A stretch of 20,253 nucleotides of DNA from JBDSGC01 sp046594105 (lineage in GTDB: Bacteria > Acidobacteriota > Thermoanaerobaculia > Gp7-AA8), in contig JBKJQB010000360.1 in assembly GCA_046594105.1 (NCBI GenBank), forward strand, positions 1 to 20,253. The letters run 5' to 3'. This document shows positions 6,329 to 13,281 of the stretch, piece after piece. Position 1 is the stretch's first letter; every line of letters begins with the position of its first letter. The notes below the pieces were generated by a model, which made no database searches, was not told where the DNA came from, and saw nothing but the letters and a program-made list of their open reading frames with translations. The position numbers and the translations under genes are program-made.

Positions 6329-7024
6329 ATGAAATTCGGCGTTGTCATGCTCCCCGGCTCCAACTGCGATCACGATGCGCTGCACGTGACGCGCGACGTC
6401 CTCGGCGCGGACGCCGAGGTGCTCTGGCACAAGGACACCACGTTGAAGGGCGCCGATTGCGTGATCATCCCCGGCGGCTTCGCGTACGGCGACTACCTGC
6501 GAGCCGGCGCGCTGGCCAAGTTCGCTCCGATCATGGAACCAATCCGCCGTCACGCCGCAGCGGGCGGGCTGGTCTTCGGCATCTGCAACGGCTTCCAGGT
6601 CCTGACCGAGGCGGGTCTGCTGCCGGGCGCGCTGATGCGCAATCAGAACCTGCGCTTCCTCAGCCGGGAGGTCATGGTGCGGACCGAGGAGACCGACACT
6701 CCCTTCACCAACGCGCTCGCCTCCGGTCAGCGTCTGCGCATTCCGATCGCTCACGGGGAAGGGAACTATTTTGCGGACGACGCGACGCTCGATGAACTGG
6801 AGCGCAACCGGCAGGTGATCTTCCGTTACTGCGACGACGAAGGCCGCCTCACCGCGGAGTCCAACCCCAACGGCTCCGCCCGCTCCATCGCCGGCATCTG
6901 CAACCGCGAGCGCAACGTCCTCGGCATGATGCCGCACCCGGAACGATGCTCCGAAGCCCTCCTCGGCAACGTCGACGGACTGGGGATCTTTCAATCGATC
7001 GCAGCGGCCGTGGCGAAGATTTAG
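6329..7024 (+). CDS. purQ: Phosphoribosylformylglycinamidine synthase subunit PurQ (glutaminase)
   Basis: A 231-residue class I glutamine amidotransferase that supplies ammonia from glutamine to PurL for FGAM formation in purine synthesis. The N-terminus MKFGVVMLPGSNCDHD is typical of PurQ. The oxyanion region is IIPGGFAYGDYLRAGA (46-61). The nucleophile is C86 in VFGICNGFQ, and the triad is completed by H203 and E205 in MMPHPER. The loop PIAHGEGNYF (139-148) is also characteristic. The length is normal for the family. It is separated from purS by the frameshifted propeller gene. Confidence 0.97.
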   Translation: MKFGVVMLPGSNCDHDALHVTRDVLGADAEVLWHKDTTLKGADCVIIPGGFAYGDYLRAGALAKFAPIMEPIRRHAAAGGLVFGICNGFQVLTEAGLLPGALMRNQNLRFLSREVMVRTEETDTPFTNALASGQRLRIPIAHGEGNYFADDATLDELERNRQVIFRYCDDEGRLTAESNPNGSARSIAGICNRERNVLGMMPHPERCSEALLGNVDGLGIFQSIAAAVAKI

Positions 7025-7053
7025 GGACCACACGCCGTTCTGAGCGAAGCGAA

Positions 7054-7165
7054 CGTAGCGCCGGCATCCTTGCCGGCCGTGGCGTCGGCTTCCAGCCGGC
7101 GCGACTGGGCGAGATCCCGCGGGCAGGATGCCCGCGGCACGGCCGGCAGGGATGCCGGCGCTACG
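7054..7165. repeat. Nested inverted repeat; includes copy 2 of the 49-nt element
   Basis: The outer arms 7054-7081 and 7138-7165 are 28 nt each and reverse complementary with one mismatch. Each also holds its own GCCGGC...GCCGGC hairpin. Between them lie a second GCGCCGGC-type segment and CCGCGGGCaggatGCCCGCGG. Positions 7054-7102 match the 1702-1750 repeat in inverted orientation with one mismatch. Together with the 7196-7250 element this fills the 252-nt purQ-acs gap. Confidence 0.9.
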
Positions 7166-7195
7166 AACGGCAGCGATTTTCCCAACATCGCGACT

Positions 7196-7250
7196 GAGGC
7201 GAAAATCGTGGCGGACGCTGTGCGAACCAAACGCCGTCGGCCGTGCCGGC
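7196..7250 (-). repeat. Dispersed hairpin element, copy A (before acs)
   Basis: This is the same sequence family as 12852-12905, 16889-16955 and 17262-17306. The shared core, read on plus here, is AAAATCGTGGCGGACGCT, followed by GCGAACCAA and GCCGTGCCGGC. This copy lies just before the acs promoter rather than next to a stop codon. Confidence 0.8.
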
Positions 7251-7261
7251 CGCCCTTCCCA

Positions 7262-7267
7262 TAGAAT
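7262..7267 (+). promoter_or_regulatory. TAGAAT -10 box for acs
   Basis: TAGAAT ends 9 nt before the acs ATG at 7277, directly after the repeat element. No -35 is evident. Confidence 0.45.
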
Positions 7268-7276
7268 CTGCCCACC

Positions 7277-9253
7277 ATGGCTGACGAACCATCTGAGACA
7301 GGAATCGACGCGCTGCTTCAGGAGAGCCGGACCTTTCATCCGTCCGGCGAATTCCGGCGCAGCGCCCTGGCCAACGACGAATCGGTGTACGACGTTGGCG
7401 ATCGCGAAGAGTACTGGGCGCGCTGGGCAGGAGAGCTCGACTGGCAGACTCCGTGGACCACGGTCCTGGAGTGGAAACCGCCTTATGCAAAATGGTTTGT
7501 CGGCGGGAAACTCAACGCATCGGCGAACTGCCTCGACCGGCACCTGGAGAAACGTGGAGACAAAAAGGCGATCATCTGGGAGGGCGAGCCGGGCGATGTG
7601 CGAACCTTCACCTATCGCGAACTGCACGCCGAGGTCTCGAAGTTTGCGAACGCACTGAAAGATCTTGGCGTCGACAGCGGCGATCGCGTGGCCATCTACA
7701 TGCCACTCGTCCCGGAGGCCGTGATTGCAATGCTGGCGTGCGCCCGCATCGGCGCGGTGCATACCGTCGTCTTCGGCGGCTTCTCCTCCGAATCGCTGCG
7801 CGATCGCATCATCGACGCGGAAGCGAAAGTCCTGATCACCGCGACCTCGGGCTACCGGCGCGGCAATCTGGTGCCGCTGAAAAAACTGGCCGACGCCGCT
7901 GCCGCGGACTGCCCGTCGATCCGTCACGTGGTGGTGGTCATGCGTCGTTCGGCCGCCGAGGAAGCCGACGACACGGTGACCATGACCGCGCCGCGCGATG
8001 TCTGGTACCACGACGTCATCAAGGATTCCTCACCCGACTGCCCGCCGCTGTTTGTGGACTCGGAGCATCTGCTCTACACGCTCTACACATCAGGAACCAC
8101 GGGCAAACCGAAAGGCATCATCCACACCACCGGCGGCTATCTCACCGGCTGCTACGCAACCATGAAATGGATCTTTGACCTGCAGGAGAACGACGTCTAC
8201 TGGTGTACCGCCGACATCGGCTGGGTCACCGGACACTCCTACGTCGTCTACGGCCCGCTGGCGAACGGCGCGACGGTCTTCCTGTACGAGGGGGCACCGG
8301 ACTGGCCGAAGCAGGACCGCTTCTGGTCGCTGATCGAGAAGCACAAGGTCTCGATCTTCTACACCGCGCCGACGGCGATCCGCGCCTTCATGAAGTGGGG
8401 TGAGGCGCTTCCGGCCAGCCACGATCTGTCGTCTCTACGTCTGCTGGGCAGTGTCGGCGAGCCGATCAATCCCGAGGCCTGGATGTGGTACCAGAAGAAC
8501 ATCGGCCACGAGCGGTGTCCCATCGTCGACACCTGGTGGCAGACGGAAACCGGCGCGATCATGATCTCGCCGCTTCCGGGGATCGTGGCCACCAAACCGG
8601 GATCGGCCACCCGCCCCTTTCCCGGAATCGACGCTGCGATTCTCGACGAGTCCGGAAAGCGCGTGGAAGTGGGCGGCGGCTATCTCGCCATCACCAGCCC
8701 CTGGCCGTCCATGCTGCGCGGCATCTGGAATGATCCCGATCGCTTCGTGCAGCAGTACTGGTCCAAGTGGCCGGGGATCTACTTCACTGGCGACGGCGCG
8801 CGGCGCGATGACGACGGCTATTTCTGGCTCCTCGGTCGCGTCGACGATGTGATCAACGTGGCCGGCCATCGCATCGGCACGATGGAAGTGGAGTCCGCTC
8901 TGGTGGACCACCCCTCCGTGGCCGAGGCGGCCGTGGTGGGAATCAGCCACGAGATCAAAGGCACCGCCATCGCCGCGTTCGTGATCATCAAGACGTCGGA
9001 GCTCGAGGCTGCGAAGAGGGACCCGGCAAAATTTGAGAAAGAATTGAAGGACCACGTCACGGCCAAGATCGGTGCGATTGCCCGGCCGGAGAAGATCCTG
9101 ATCAGCGCCGACCTGCCCAAAACCCGCAGCGGCAAGATCATGCGGCGGCTGCTGCGCGACGTCGCGGAAGGGCGGGCACTGGGCGATGTGACCACCCTGG
9201 CCGATCCGACCGTGGTGGCGTCGTTGAAGGAAAAGTACGAGGAGGAGTCGTGA
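7277..9253 (+). CDS. acs: Acetyl-coenzyme A synthetase
   Basis: This 658-residue AMP-forming ligase converts acetate, ATP and CoA to acetyl-CoA in the cytoplasm. The P-loop-like motif YTSGTTGKPKG is at 270-280. The acetate-pocket region GWVTGHSYVVYGPL with the Trp typical of acetate (rather than longer acyl) substrates follows. WWQTETGA and YFTGDGARRDDDGYFWLLGRVDDVINVAGHRIGTMEVE are the adenylation core and hinge. The C-terminal PKTRSGKIMRRLLR contains K620, the catalytic lysine that is reversibly acetylated in relatives. The length equals the family norm. A FabG-type reductase follows after 22 nt. An import role of the nearby CstA-family protein in acetate/pyruvate metabolism is possible but not shown. 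Confidence 0.97.
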   Translation: MADEPSETGIDALLQESRTFHPSGEFRRSALANDESVYDVGDREEYWARWAGELDWQTPWTTVLEWKPPYAKWFVGGKLNASANCLDRHLEKRGDKKAIIWEGEPGDVRTFTYRELHAEVSKFANALKDLGVDSGDRVAIYMPLVPEAVIAMLACARIGAVHTVVFGGFSSESLRDRIIDAEAKVLITATSGYRRGNLVPLKKLADAAAADCPSIRHVVVVMRRSAAEEADDTVTMTAPRDVWYHDVIKDSSPDCPPLFVDSEHLLYTLYTSGTTGKPKGIIHTTGGYLTGCYATMKWIFDLQENDVYWCTADIGWVTGHSYVVYGPLANGATVFLYEGAPDWPKQDRFWSLIEKHKVSIFYTAPTAIRAFMKWGEALPASHDLSSLRLLGSVGEPINPEAWMWYQKNIGHERCPIVDTWWQTETGAIMISPLPGIVATKPGSATRPFPGIDAAILDESGKRVEVGGGYLAITSPWPSMLRGIWNDPDRFVQQYWSKWPGIYFTGDGARRDDDGYFWLLGRVDDVINVAGHRIGTMEVESALVDHPSVAEAAVVGISHEIKGTAIAAFVIIKTSELEAAKRDPAKFEKELKDHVTAKIGAIARPEKILISADLPKTRSGKIMRRLLRDVAEGRALGDVTTLADPTVVASLKEKYEEES

Positions 9254-9275
9254 GGCCTCTCTGTCGCTGCCGGTC

Positions 9276-10019
9276 ATGAAGACGGTCCTCATCACCGGCG
9301 GCTCCCGAGGCATCGGCCGCGTCACCGCGCAACGACTGCTGGCGGACGGCTGGTCGGTGGCCTTCACCTACTCCCGGTCGCAGGAGGCAGCGGAAGCGTT
9401 CGTGTCCGAGGCCACTGAGAGTCTGGGGAAGGACGGTCCGCAGGTTCAGGCCTATGCGGGGGACATCCGCGATGGAAAGCGCAACCGGGCCGTCGTTGAG
9501 GAGATCCTGAGCCGCTTCGGTTCGCTTGATGCGCTGGTCAACAACGCCGGGGTCAGGAACGACGCCCTGCTGTACCACATGACCGACGAGCAATGGGACG
9601 AGGTCGTGGACACGAATCTGAAAGGGGCTCAGTCCATGCTCCGCGCCGTGCTCCCGTCCATGATGAAGCAACGCCGCGGTGCCATCGTCAACGTCGCTTC
9701 ACTGTCGGGCCTTCATGGGGTGGTGGGCCAGGCGAACTACGCAGCGGCCAAAGGTGGCCTGATCGCGCTGACCCAGGTGGTGGCGCGGGAGGTGGCCCGC
9801 AGCGGCATCCGCGTCAATTGTGTGGCCCCCGGTCTGGTCGATACCGACATGACCTCCGATCTCGATCCGGAGGTGAAACGCGAAATGGTCCGGGCCATCC
9901 CCATGCGCCGCGCGGTGAAGCCGGAGGAAGTGGCCGCCGCCATCGCGTTTCTCTTGAGCGACGATTCCAGCGCCGTCACCGGCCAGGTGCTCGTCGTCGA
10001 CGGAGGAGCTTCCGCTTGA
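9276..10019 (+). CDS. fabG: Short-chain dehydrogenase/reductase, 3-oxoacyl-ACP reductase (FabG) type
   Basis: A 247-residue classical SDR. It has the Rossmann motif TGGSRGIG (7-14), NNAG (89-92), and the catalytic tetrad N114, S142, Y155 and K159 (YAAAK). The substrate/cofactor loop is CVAPGLVDTDMTSDL, and the C-terminus SSAVTGQVLVVDGG is typical of FabG. FabG reduces 3-oxoacyl-ACP with NADPH in fatty acid elongation. Paralogous SDRs act on other ketones, so the substrate is not certain. It starts 22 nt after acs on the same strand, with no -10 box of its own, so co-transcription is likely. No other fab genes are present to confirm the pathway. Confidence 0.88.
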   Translation: MKTVLITGGSRGIGRVTAQRLLADGWSVAFTYSRSQEAAEAFVSEATESLGKDGPQVQAYAGDIRDGKRNRAVVEEILSRFGSLDALVNNAGVRNDALLYHMTDEQWDEVVDTNLKGAQSMLRAVLPSMMKQRRGAIVNVASLSGLHGVVGQANYAAAKGGLIALTQVVAREVARSGIRVNCVAPGLVDTDMTSDLDPEVKREMVRAIPMRRAVKPEEVAAAIAFLLSDDSSAVTGQVLVVDGGASA

Positions 10020-10104
10020 GAAGCAGGAAGAGCGACCTCTGCGCGTTCGGTGAAGCGGGCAGCAGAAGACGGCCGGTGCCGAACCCAACGCGAACCAAAA
10101 CGCC

Positions 10105-10146
10105 GGTTCTTCCTTCTGCCTTCTGCCTTCCACTTTCTGCTTTCTG
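10105..10146 (+). repeat. Period-7 TTCTG tract, 3 nt before the glycosyltransferase start
   Basis: Six heptamers in register: GGTTCTT, CCTTCTG, CCTTCTG, CCTTCCA, CTTTCTG, CTTTCTG. The tract ends 3 nt before the ATG at 10150, where a ribosome binding site would be. A purine-strand tract of the same family (11054-11088) lies at the other end of the gene in inverted orientation. Confidence 0.92.
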
Positions 10147-10149
10147 ACC

Positions 10150-11109
10150 ATGCCCTACTTCTCCATCGTCATCCCGACCTTCAACCGGCTTCCGATGCTG
10201 GTCCGCGTTCTCGACGCGCTGGAAACCCAGTCGGGAGCGCCCGATTTTGAAGTGATCGTGATCGACGACGGGTCCACCGATGCGACGGCCGCGACCATCG
10301 GCGCACGTCCCAGCAATCGCTATCCGCTGACGTTCCGCAGCCAGCCGAACGGCGGCCCCGGTCACGCTCGCAATGCCGGGGTGATGCTGGCGCGCGGATC
10401 GTTCGTCGTTTTCATCGGCGATGACACCGTCCCGGAGCCGCGCTTCCTCGCCGAGCACGCCCGCATCCACCTCCACTCCCACGACGATCCCCTCACCGCC
10501 TGCCTCGGCTACACCGGCTGGCCGCCGGGAGAACCGGTCACCGCCTTCATGGACTACATCAACGACTACGGACTGCAGTTCGGCTACAAGCTCATCGAGC
10601 ACGGCGCCGTGGTCCCGTACAACTTTTTCTATACGTCGAATCTGTCGCTCTCCCGGCAACTCCTGGCCGATCATCCGTTCGACACGACCTTCCCCGCCGC
10701 GGCGTGGGAAGACATCGAGCTAGCCTATCGCCTCGACGCACTCGGATTGAAGATTCACTACAACGCACAGGCCATCACCCGTCACTACCACCCCATGACC
10801 GTCGACTCCTTTGCCCGGCGTCAGTACACCGTCGGAAAATCGGGGGCGATCTTCTACAGCAAGCATCCGGAGCTCGGCCACATGCTCGGCGTACACGAGC
10901 TGGAAACGCGCACGCCGCCCGGCGCACAGCGGCTGGCCCGATTGCGCCGCAGCGCGCGACTGGGCGAACGCTTCCGTTTTCTCGCCCGACCGAAAGCGTT
11001 CGAAACGCTGATGCGCGAGCACTACCTGCGGGGTTTGCGGGAAGGCCTGGCGGCGGAAAGCAGAAGGCAGAAAGCAGAAGGCAGAAGTGGGCTGCCGTCA
11101 CCGACGTAG
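10150..11109 (+). CDS. Glycosyltransferase family 2 protein
   Basis: A 319-residue GT-A fold transferase. The N-terminal strand is YFSIVIPTFNRLPMLVRVLDAL, the nucleotide-binding loop VIVIDDGSTDATA has D39-D40, and the metal-binding DxD equivalent is G90-D91-D92 (FIGDDTVP). The catalytic-base region is AAWEDIELAYRL (E187-D188), followed by an H-rich segment ITRHYHPMT. There is no membrane segment. The donor sugar and acceptor cannot be read; surface polysaccharide or glycolipid synthesis is usual. The last 17 or so codons (AAESRRQKAEGR and onward) are encoded by a period-7 purine repeat, so the C-terminal tail is probably a by-product of that tract. No ribosome binding site is visible: the bases before the ATG belong to the opposite repeat tract. 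Confidence 0.9.
   Translation: MPYFSIVIPTFNRLPMLVRVLDALETQSGAPDFEVIVIDDGSTDATAATIGARPSNRYPLTFRSQPNGGPGHARNAGVMLARGSFVVFIGDDTVPEPRFLAEHARIHLHSHDDPLTACLGYTGWPPGEPVTAFMDYINDYGLQFGYKLIEHGAVVPYNFFYTSNLSLSRQLLADHPFDTTFPAAAWEDIELAYRLDALGLKIHYNAQAITRHYHPMTVDSFARRQYTVGKSGAIFYSKHPELGHMLGVHELETRTPPGAQRLARLRRSARLGERFRFLARPKAFETLMREHYLRGLREGLAAESRRQKAEGRSGLPSPT
11054..11088 (-). repeat. Period-7 tract (purine strand on plus) inside the 3' end of the glycosyltransferase gene
   Basis: Five heptamers on plus: CGGAAAG, CAGAAGG, CAGAAAG, CAGAAGG, CAGAAGT. Read on minus they are the same TTCTG family as 10105-10146 and 11381-11415. The tract is translated as ESRRQKAEGR-like residues. Confidence 0.92.
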
Positions 11110-11380
11110 ATTCCCCGTTTCGCCGGGCATGATTGCGACAGTCGAGTCGATCCAGAGCCTTCGCCGTCGCGCGGCTCAGGGGCTGTGAAACAACTCCCCC
11201 CAACCGTCATCCTGAGCGGCGTGGGTGGCGGGCGGGAAGCGAAGGATCTGCAATCACGAGGATGTTGCTGGGGAGCAGTTGCGTCGTTGCAGATCCTTCG
11301 CCGTCTGCGCGGCTTCTAATGAACCGTGGTGCTCACCGAGGGGAAATCGAACTCACGACCGCGACGTTGCAGATCGATGA
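11110..11380. repeat. Non-coding gap with a dispersed-type inverted repeat (11239-11301)
   Basis: No credible gene. GCGAAGGATCTGCAA (11239-11253) is perfectly inverted at 11287-11301, separated by 33 nt. It is preceded by GTCATCCTGAGCGGCG, a pattern I recognise from dispersed repeats in soil bacteria. A 14-nt string CGGCTCAGGGGCTG at 11172-11185 also occurs at 1636-1649. Confidence 0.75.
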
Positions 11381-11415
11381 CCTTCTGGTTTCTGGTTTCT
11401 GATTTCTGGTTTCGC
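11381..11415 (+). repeat. Period-7 TTCTG tract upstream of tmk
   Basis: Five heptamers in register: CCTTCTG, GTTTCTG, GTTTCTG, ATTTCTG, GTTTCGC. The tract occupies the space where a -35 element for tmk would lie, ending 8 nt before the TACAAT box. Confidence 0.92.
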
Positions 11416-11423
11416 CTCTCCAC

Positions 11424-11429
11424 TACAAT
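11424..11429 (+). promoter_or_regulatory. TACAAT -10 box for tmk
   Basis: TACAAT ends 10 nt before the tmk ATG at 11440. It supports that start rather than an upstream GTG at 11326, which would translate the repeat tract. Confidence 0.5.
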
Positions 11430-11439
11430 CGCGCCGCCG

Positions 11440-12075
11440 ATGTTCATCACGTTTGAAGGAATCGAAGGATCGGGAAAGACGACGCAGCTTCGGCGGCTCG
11501 CCGAGTCGTGGCGGGCGGCGGGACGCAGGGTGGTGACGACCAAGGAACCGGGTGGAACGCCGGTGGCCGATCGGATCCGGTCGATTCTGCTCGACAGCGC
11601 GCATGCCATCGATCCTGTCGCGGAGATGTTCCTCTTCGCGGCCTCGCGGCGGCAGCATGTGATGGAGCTGATCCGGCCGGCCATCGATCGCGGCGACGAT
11701 GTGCTCTGCGACCGTTTCACCGATGCCACCCTGGCCTACCAGGGGTTCGGCCGTCTGTTGCCGCTGGACCAGCTGCACACCCTCAACGACTGGGCCACCG
11801 GCGGACTGCGGCCGGACCTCACGTTCGTCTTCGACCTGCCGGAGGAGACCGGGCTCGCTCGTGCGCGCTCGCGAAACGCCGACTCGGTGAAGGACGAGGG
11901 TCGATTTGAAGCGGAGGACCTGCGATTCCATCGCCGGGTTCGAGAGGGATATCTCGCTCTGGCCGTGGCCGAACCGGCACGTTTCGCCGTCATCGACGCC
12001 GATGGGAGCGAGGAACAGGTTCACCAGCGAATGATGGAGACCCTGCAGTCGCGTGCGGGAGGAGCAGCTTCATGA
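11440..12075 (+). CDS. tmk: Thymidylate kinase
   Basis: A 211-residue dTMP kinase that phosphorylates dTMP to dTDP with ATP in DNA precursor synthesis. The Walker A motif is G7-IEGSGKT (FEGIEGSGKTTQ), followed by VVTTKEPGGTPVADRIR with the conserved EPGGT. The DRF motif is at 91-93 and TLAYQG at 97-102. The LID region around RARSRNADSVKDEGRFE precedes the C-terminal helix. The ATG at 11440 gives the canonical N-terminus MFITFEG. The upstream open frame to 11326 reads only repeat DNA. It overlaps holB by the four bases ATGA, the common tmk-holB arrangement. Confidence 0.96.
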   Translation: MFITFEGIEGSGKTTQLRRLAESWRAAGRRVVTTKEPGGTPVADRIRSILLDSAHAIDPVAEMFLFAASRRQHVMELIRPAIDRGDDVLCDRFTDATLAYQGFGRLLPLDQLHTLNDWATGGLRPDLTFVFDLPEETGLARARSRNADSVKDEGRFEAEDLRFHRRVREGYLALAVAEPARFAVIDADGSEEQVHQRMMETLQSRAGGAAS

Positions 12076-12851
12076 GTGACGTGGCCCGTCTTCTGGTCGG
12101 CACCGCCGCCCGTGGGGAGTTGCATCACGCCATCATTCTTCACGGACCGTCAGCGCAGGCGCTGCGCGAGGTAGCCATCGGCATCGCCCGCGCTCTCAAC
12201 TGCCTGCAGGGAAGCACAGGAGACCACTGCCTCTCCTGCCAGCGCATCGATCGGCAGGCGCACCCCGACGTGCACCTCGTCGAAGTGACCGGAGAGCGGA
12301 AGAACATCAGCGTCGAACAGGTGCGCGAACTGGTGGCGGAAGCGACGCTGCGCCCGTACGAGGGCCGCAATCAGGTCTTCATCATCGACCGCGCGGAGAC
12401 GCTGAGCCCCGGCGCTTCGAATTCATTGTTGAAGACTCTCGAGGAGCCGTCGCGCGATACCCACTTCATCCTGATGACCCGTTCGGCCGACCTGTTGCTG
12501 CCGACGATCCGCTCGCGCTCGCAGTCCATTCACGTGGCGGCCGATGTGGCGGTCGACGACGAGCTGGCCGCCGCGATGACCGCCGCCCTCACCCGATTCG
12601 CGGAACAGAAGGACGCGTCGGCACTGCTGGCCATCGCCGTGCTGGTGGCGCAGAGCGACCAGCCATCGGATGCATTCGGCGTTCTCGGACGCGTCCTCTG
12701 CGACGCCGTGGCCGGGCGAGTGCCGATCGGCCTCGACAAGACTCGCCTGCTGGCCGCTGCGGACGCGACCTCCACCGCCATTCGGTGGCTCGCCGTGAAC
12801 GCCGATGCGCGAATGCTGGCCGAACAGGCCCTCGCACCGCTGATCGTCTGA
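12072..12851 (+). CDS. holB: DNA polymerase III delta' subunit (clamp-loader), divergent
   Basis: A 259-residue AAA+ clamp-loader subunit that helps load the sliding clamp at the replication fork. Family marks are HHAIILHGPSAQALREVA (degenerate Walker A), the zinc-ribbon region NCLQGSTGDHCLSCQRIDRQAHPDVH, ISVEQVRELV, the degenerate Walker B VFIIDRAETLSPGASNSLLKTLEEP, and FILMTRSADLLLPTIRSRSQ. Unusual points: no Lys/Thr in the P-loop, only three of the four usual zinc Cys (C44, C53, C56), and SRS in place of the SRC motif. It is shorter than the usual 300 or more residues. It overlaps tmk by ATGA with GGAGGAG upstream, so translation is coupled. A repeat element begins immediately after its stop codon. 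Confidence 0.9.
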   Translation: MSDVARLLVGTAARGELHHAIILHGPSAQALREVAIGIARALNCLQGSTGDHCLSCQRIDRQAHPDVHLVEVTGERKNISVEQVRELVAEATLRPYEGRNQVFIIDRAETLSPGASNSLLKTLEEPSRDTHFILMTRSADLLLPTIRSRSQSIHVAADVAVDDELAAAMTAALTRFAEQKDASALLAIAVLVAQSDQPSDAFGVLGRVLCDAVAGRVPIGLDKTRLLAAADATSTAIRWLAVNADARMLAEQALAPLIV

Positions 12852-12905
12852 GCCGGGCCGGCACGCCCGGCGGCGTTGGTTCGCAGAGCGTCCGCCGCGA
12901 TTTTG
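12852..12905 (+). repeat. Dispersed hairpin element, copy B, starting right after the holB stop
   Basis: It begins at the first base after the holB TGA. It reads GCC..GGCACGCCCGGCGGCG, then TTGGTTCGCAGAGCG, TCCGCCGCGATTTT. CGGCGG and CCGCCG can pair around the middle, and a GATTTT follows, giving a terminator-like shape. Confidence 0.8.
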
Positions 12906-13003
12906 GGATTTGGATAGCCCTCTCGGCCGACCTGCTCGGGGATGACATCGACCGCCGTCATTCGAAGTGCGAGGACCGCATGCGGTTCGCTTTTCGAGCG
13001 GGC

Positions 13004-13038
13004 AAAAAAAATCGACCCCGCTTGCAGGGCGGGGTCGA
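13004..13038 (-). terminator. Rho-independent terminator (minus strand)
   Basis: TCGACCCCGC (13012-13021) pairs perfectly with GCGGGGTCGA (13029-13038) around a 7-nt loop. On the minus strand the 10-bp stem is followed directly by eight T residues (13011-13004). The plus strand has no T run after the stem, so it acts on minus transcripts. It lies 400 nt beyond the GerMN stop, which suggests it ends a separate transcript. Confidence 0.88.
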
Positions 13039-13196
13039 GGTGAAGCTACTGGATGTGCGGCGCGAACGCTCGGGGGGAGTGAGGAACGGTCGGCAGGGTT
13101 CAAAGAAGCACACAAGAGGAAAAAATCAGGCAGGCGTTTGAAGCTGGAAAGCGATCCCGCCAAACCCATCCAGTAAACAATTTTCAAAGTGCGACG
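13004..13196 (-). ncRNA. Candidate structured small RNA (6S-like long hairpin), unverified
   Basis: Minus-strand RNA of about 190 nt ending at the terminator. The closing stem UACUGGAUG (13175-13167) pairs with CAUCCAGUA (13055-13047). After a small internal loop, GGCGGGAUCGCU pairs with AGCGUUCGCGCC with two mismatches. Further in, UUCAAA pairs with UUUGAA across a terminal arm, leaving a large asymmetric bubble. This overall form and length recall 6S RNA, but I cannot identify conserved 6S bases. GATACT at 13208-13203 could be the -10 box. No convincing small protein is encoded. A 5'-end read or Rfam covariance search would decide. Confidence 0.4.
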
Positions 13197-13242
13197 GCGG
13201 CAAGTATCGCATAGCAGCCGGCGATTGTGAAACTTTTCTCAA

Positions 13243-13281
13243 TGTAACATCCCCGTTACAACTCTCTCATTCGTTGAGAGA
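13243..13281. promoter_or_regulatory. Two adjacent perfect palindromes, possible operator or hairpins
   Basis: TGTAAC-N6-GTTACA (13243-13260) and TCTCTCA-N5-TGAGAGA (13263-13281) are both perfect and lie next to each other in a locally AT-richer stretch. On the minus strand they lie upstream of the possible GATACT box of the candidate RNA. The rest of the gap (13282-13434) shows nothing I can name. Confidence 0.45.

Noticed and set aside
6257..8011. A 584-codon minus-strand open frame across purQ, the gap and acs
   Set aside because: It is antisense to two well-supported enzymes and reads through the palindromic repeat (hence its GRQGCRRY-like segments).
10020..10104. Possible small gene between the FabG-type gene and the glycosyltransferase
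   Set aside because: The stretch is under 90 nt with no start, ribosome binding site or conserved-looking peptide before the repeat tract begins.
11326..11439. Upstream extension of tmk from a GTG at 11326
   Set aside because: It would translate the period-7 repeat tract and the promoter. The kinase N-terminus MFITFEG starts at 11440.
12423..13187. A 254-codon minus-strand frame beginning MKIVYWMGLAGSL
   Set aside because: It starts at TTG, reads through the perfect terminator hairpin and its T run, and then runs antisense into holB. The start region is better explained as a structured RNA.
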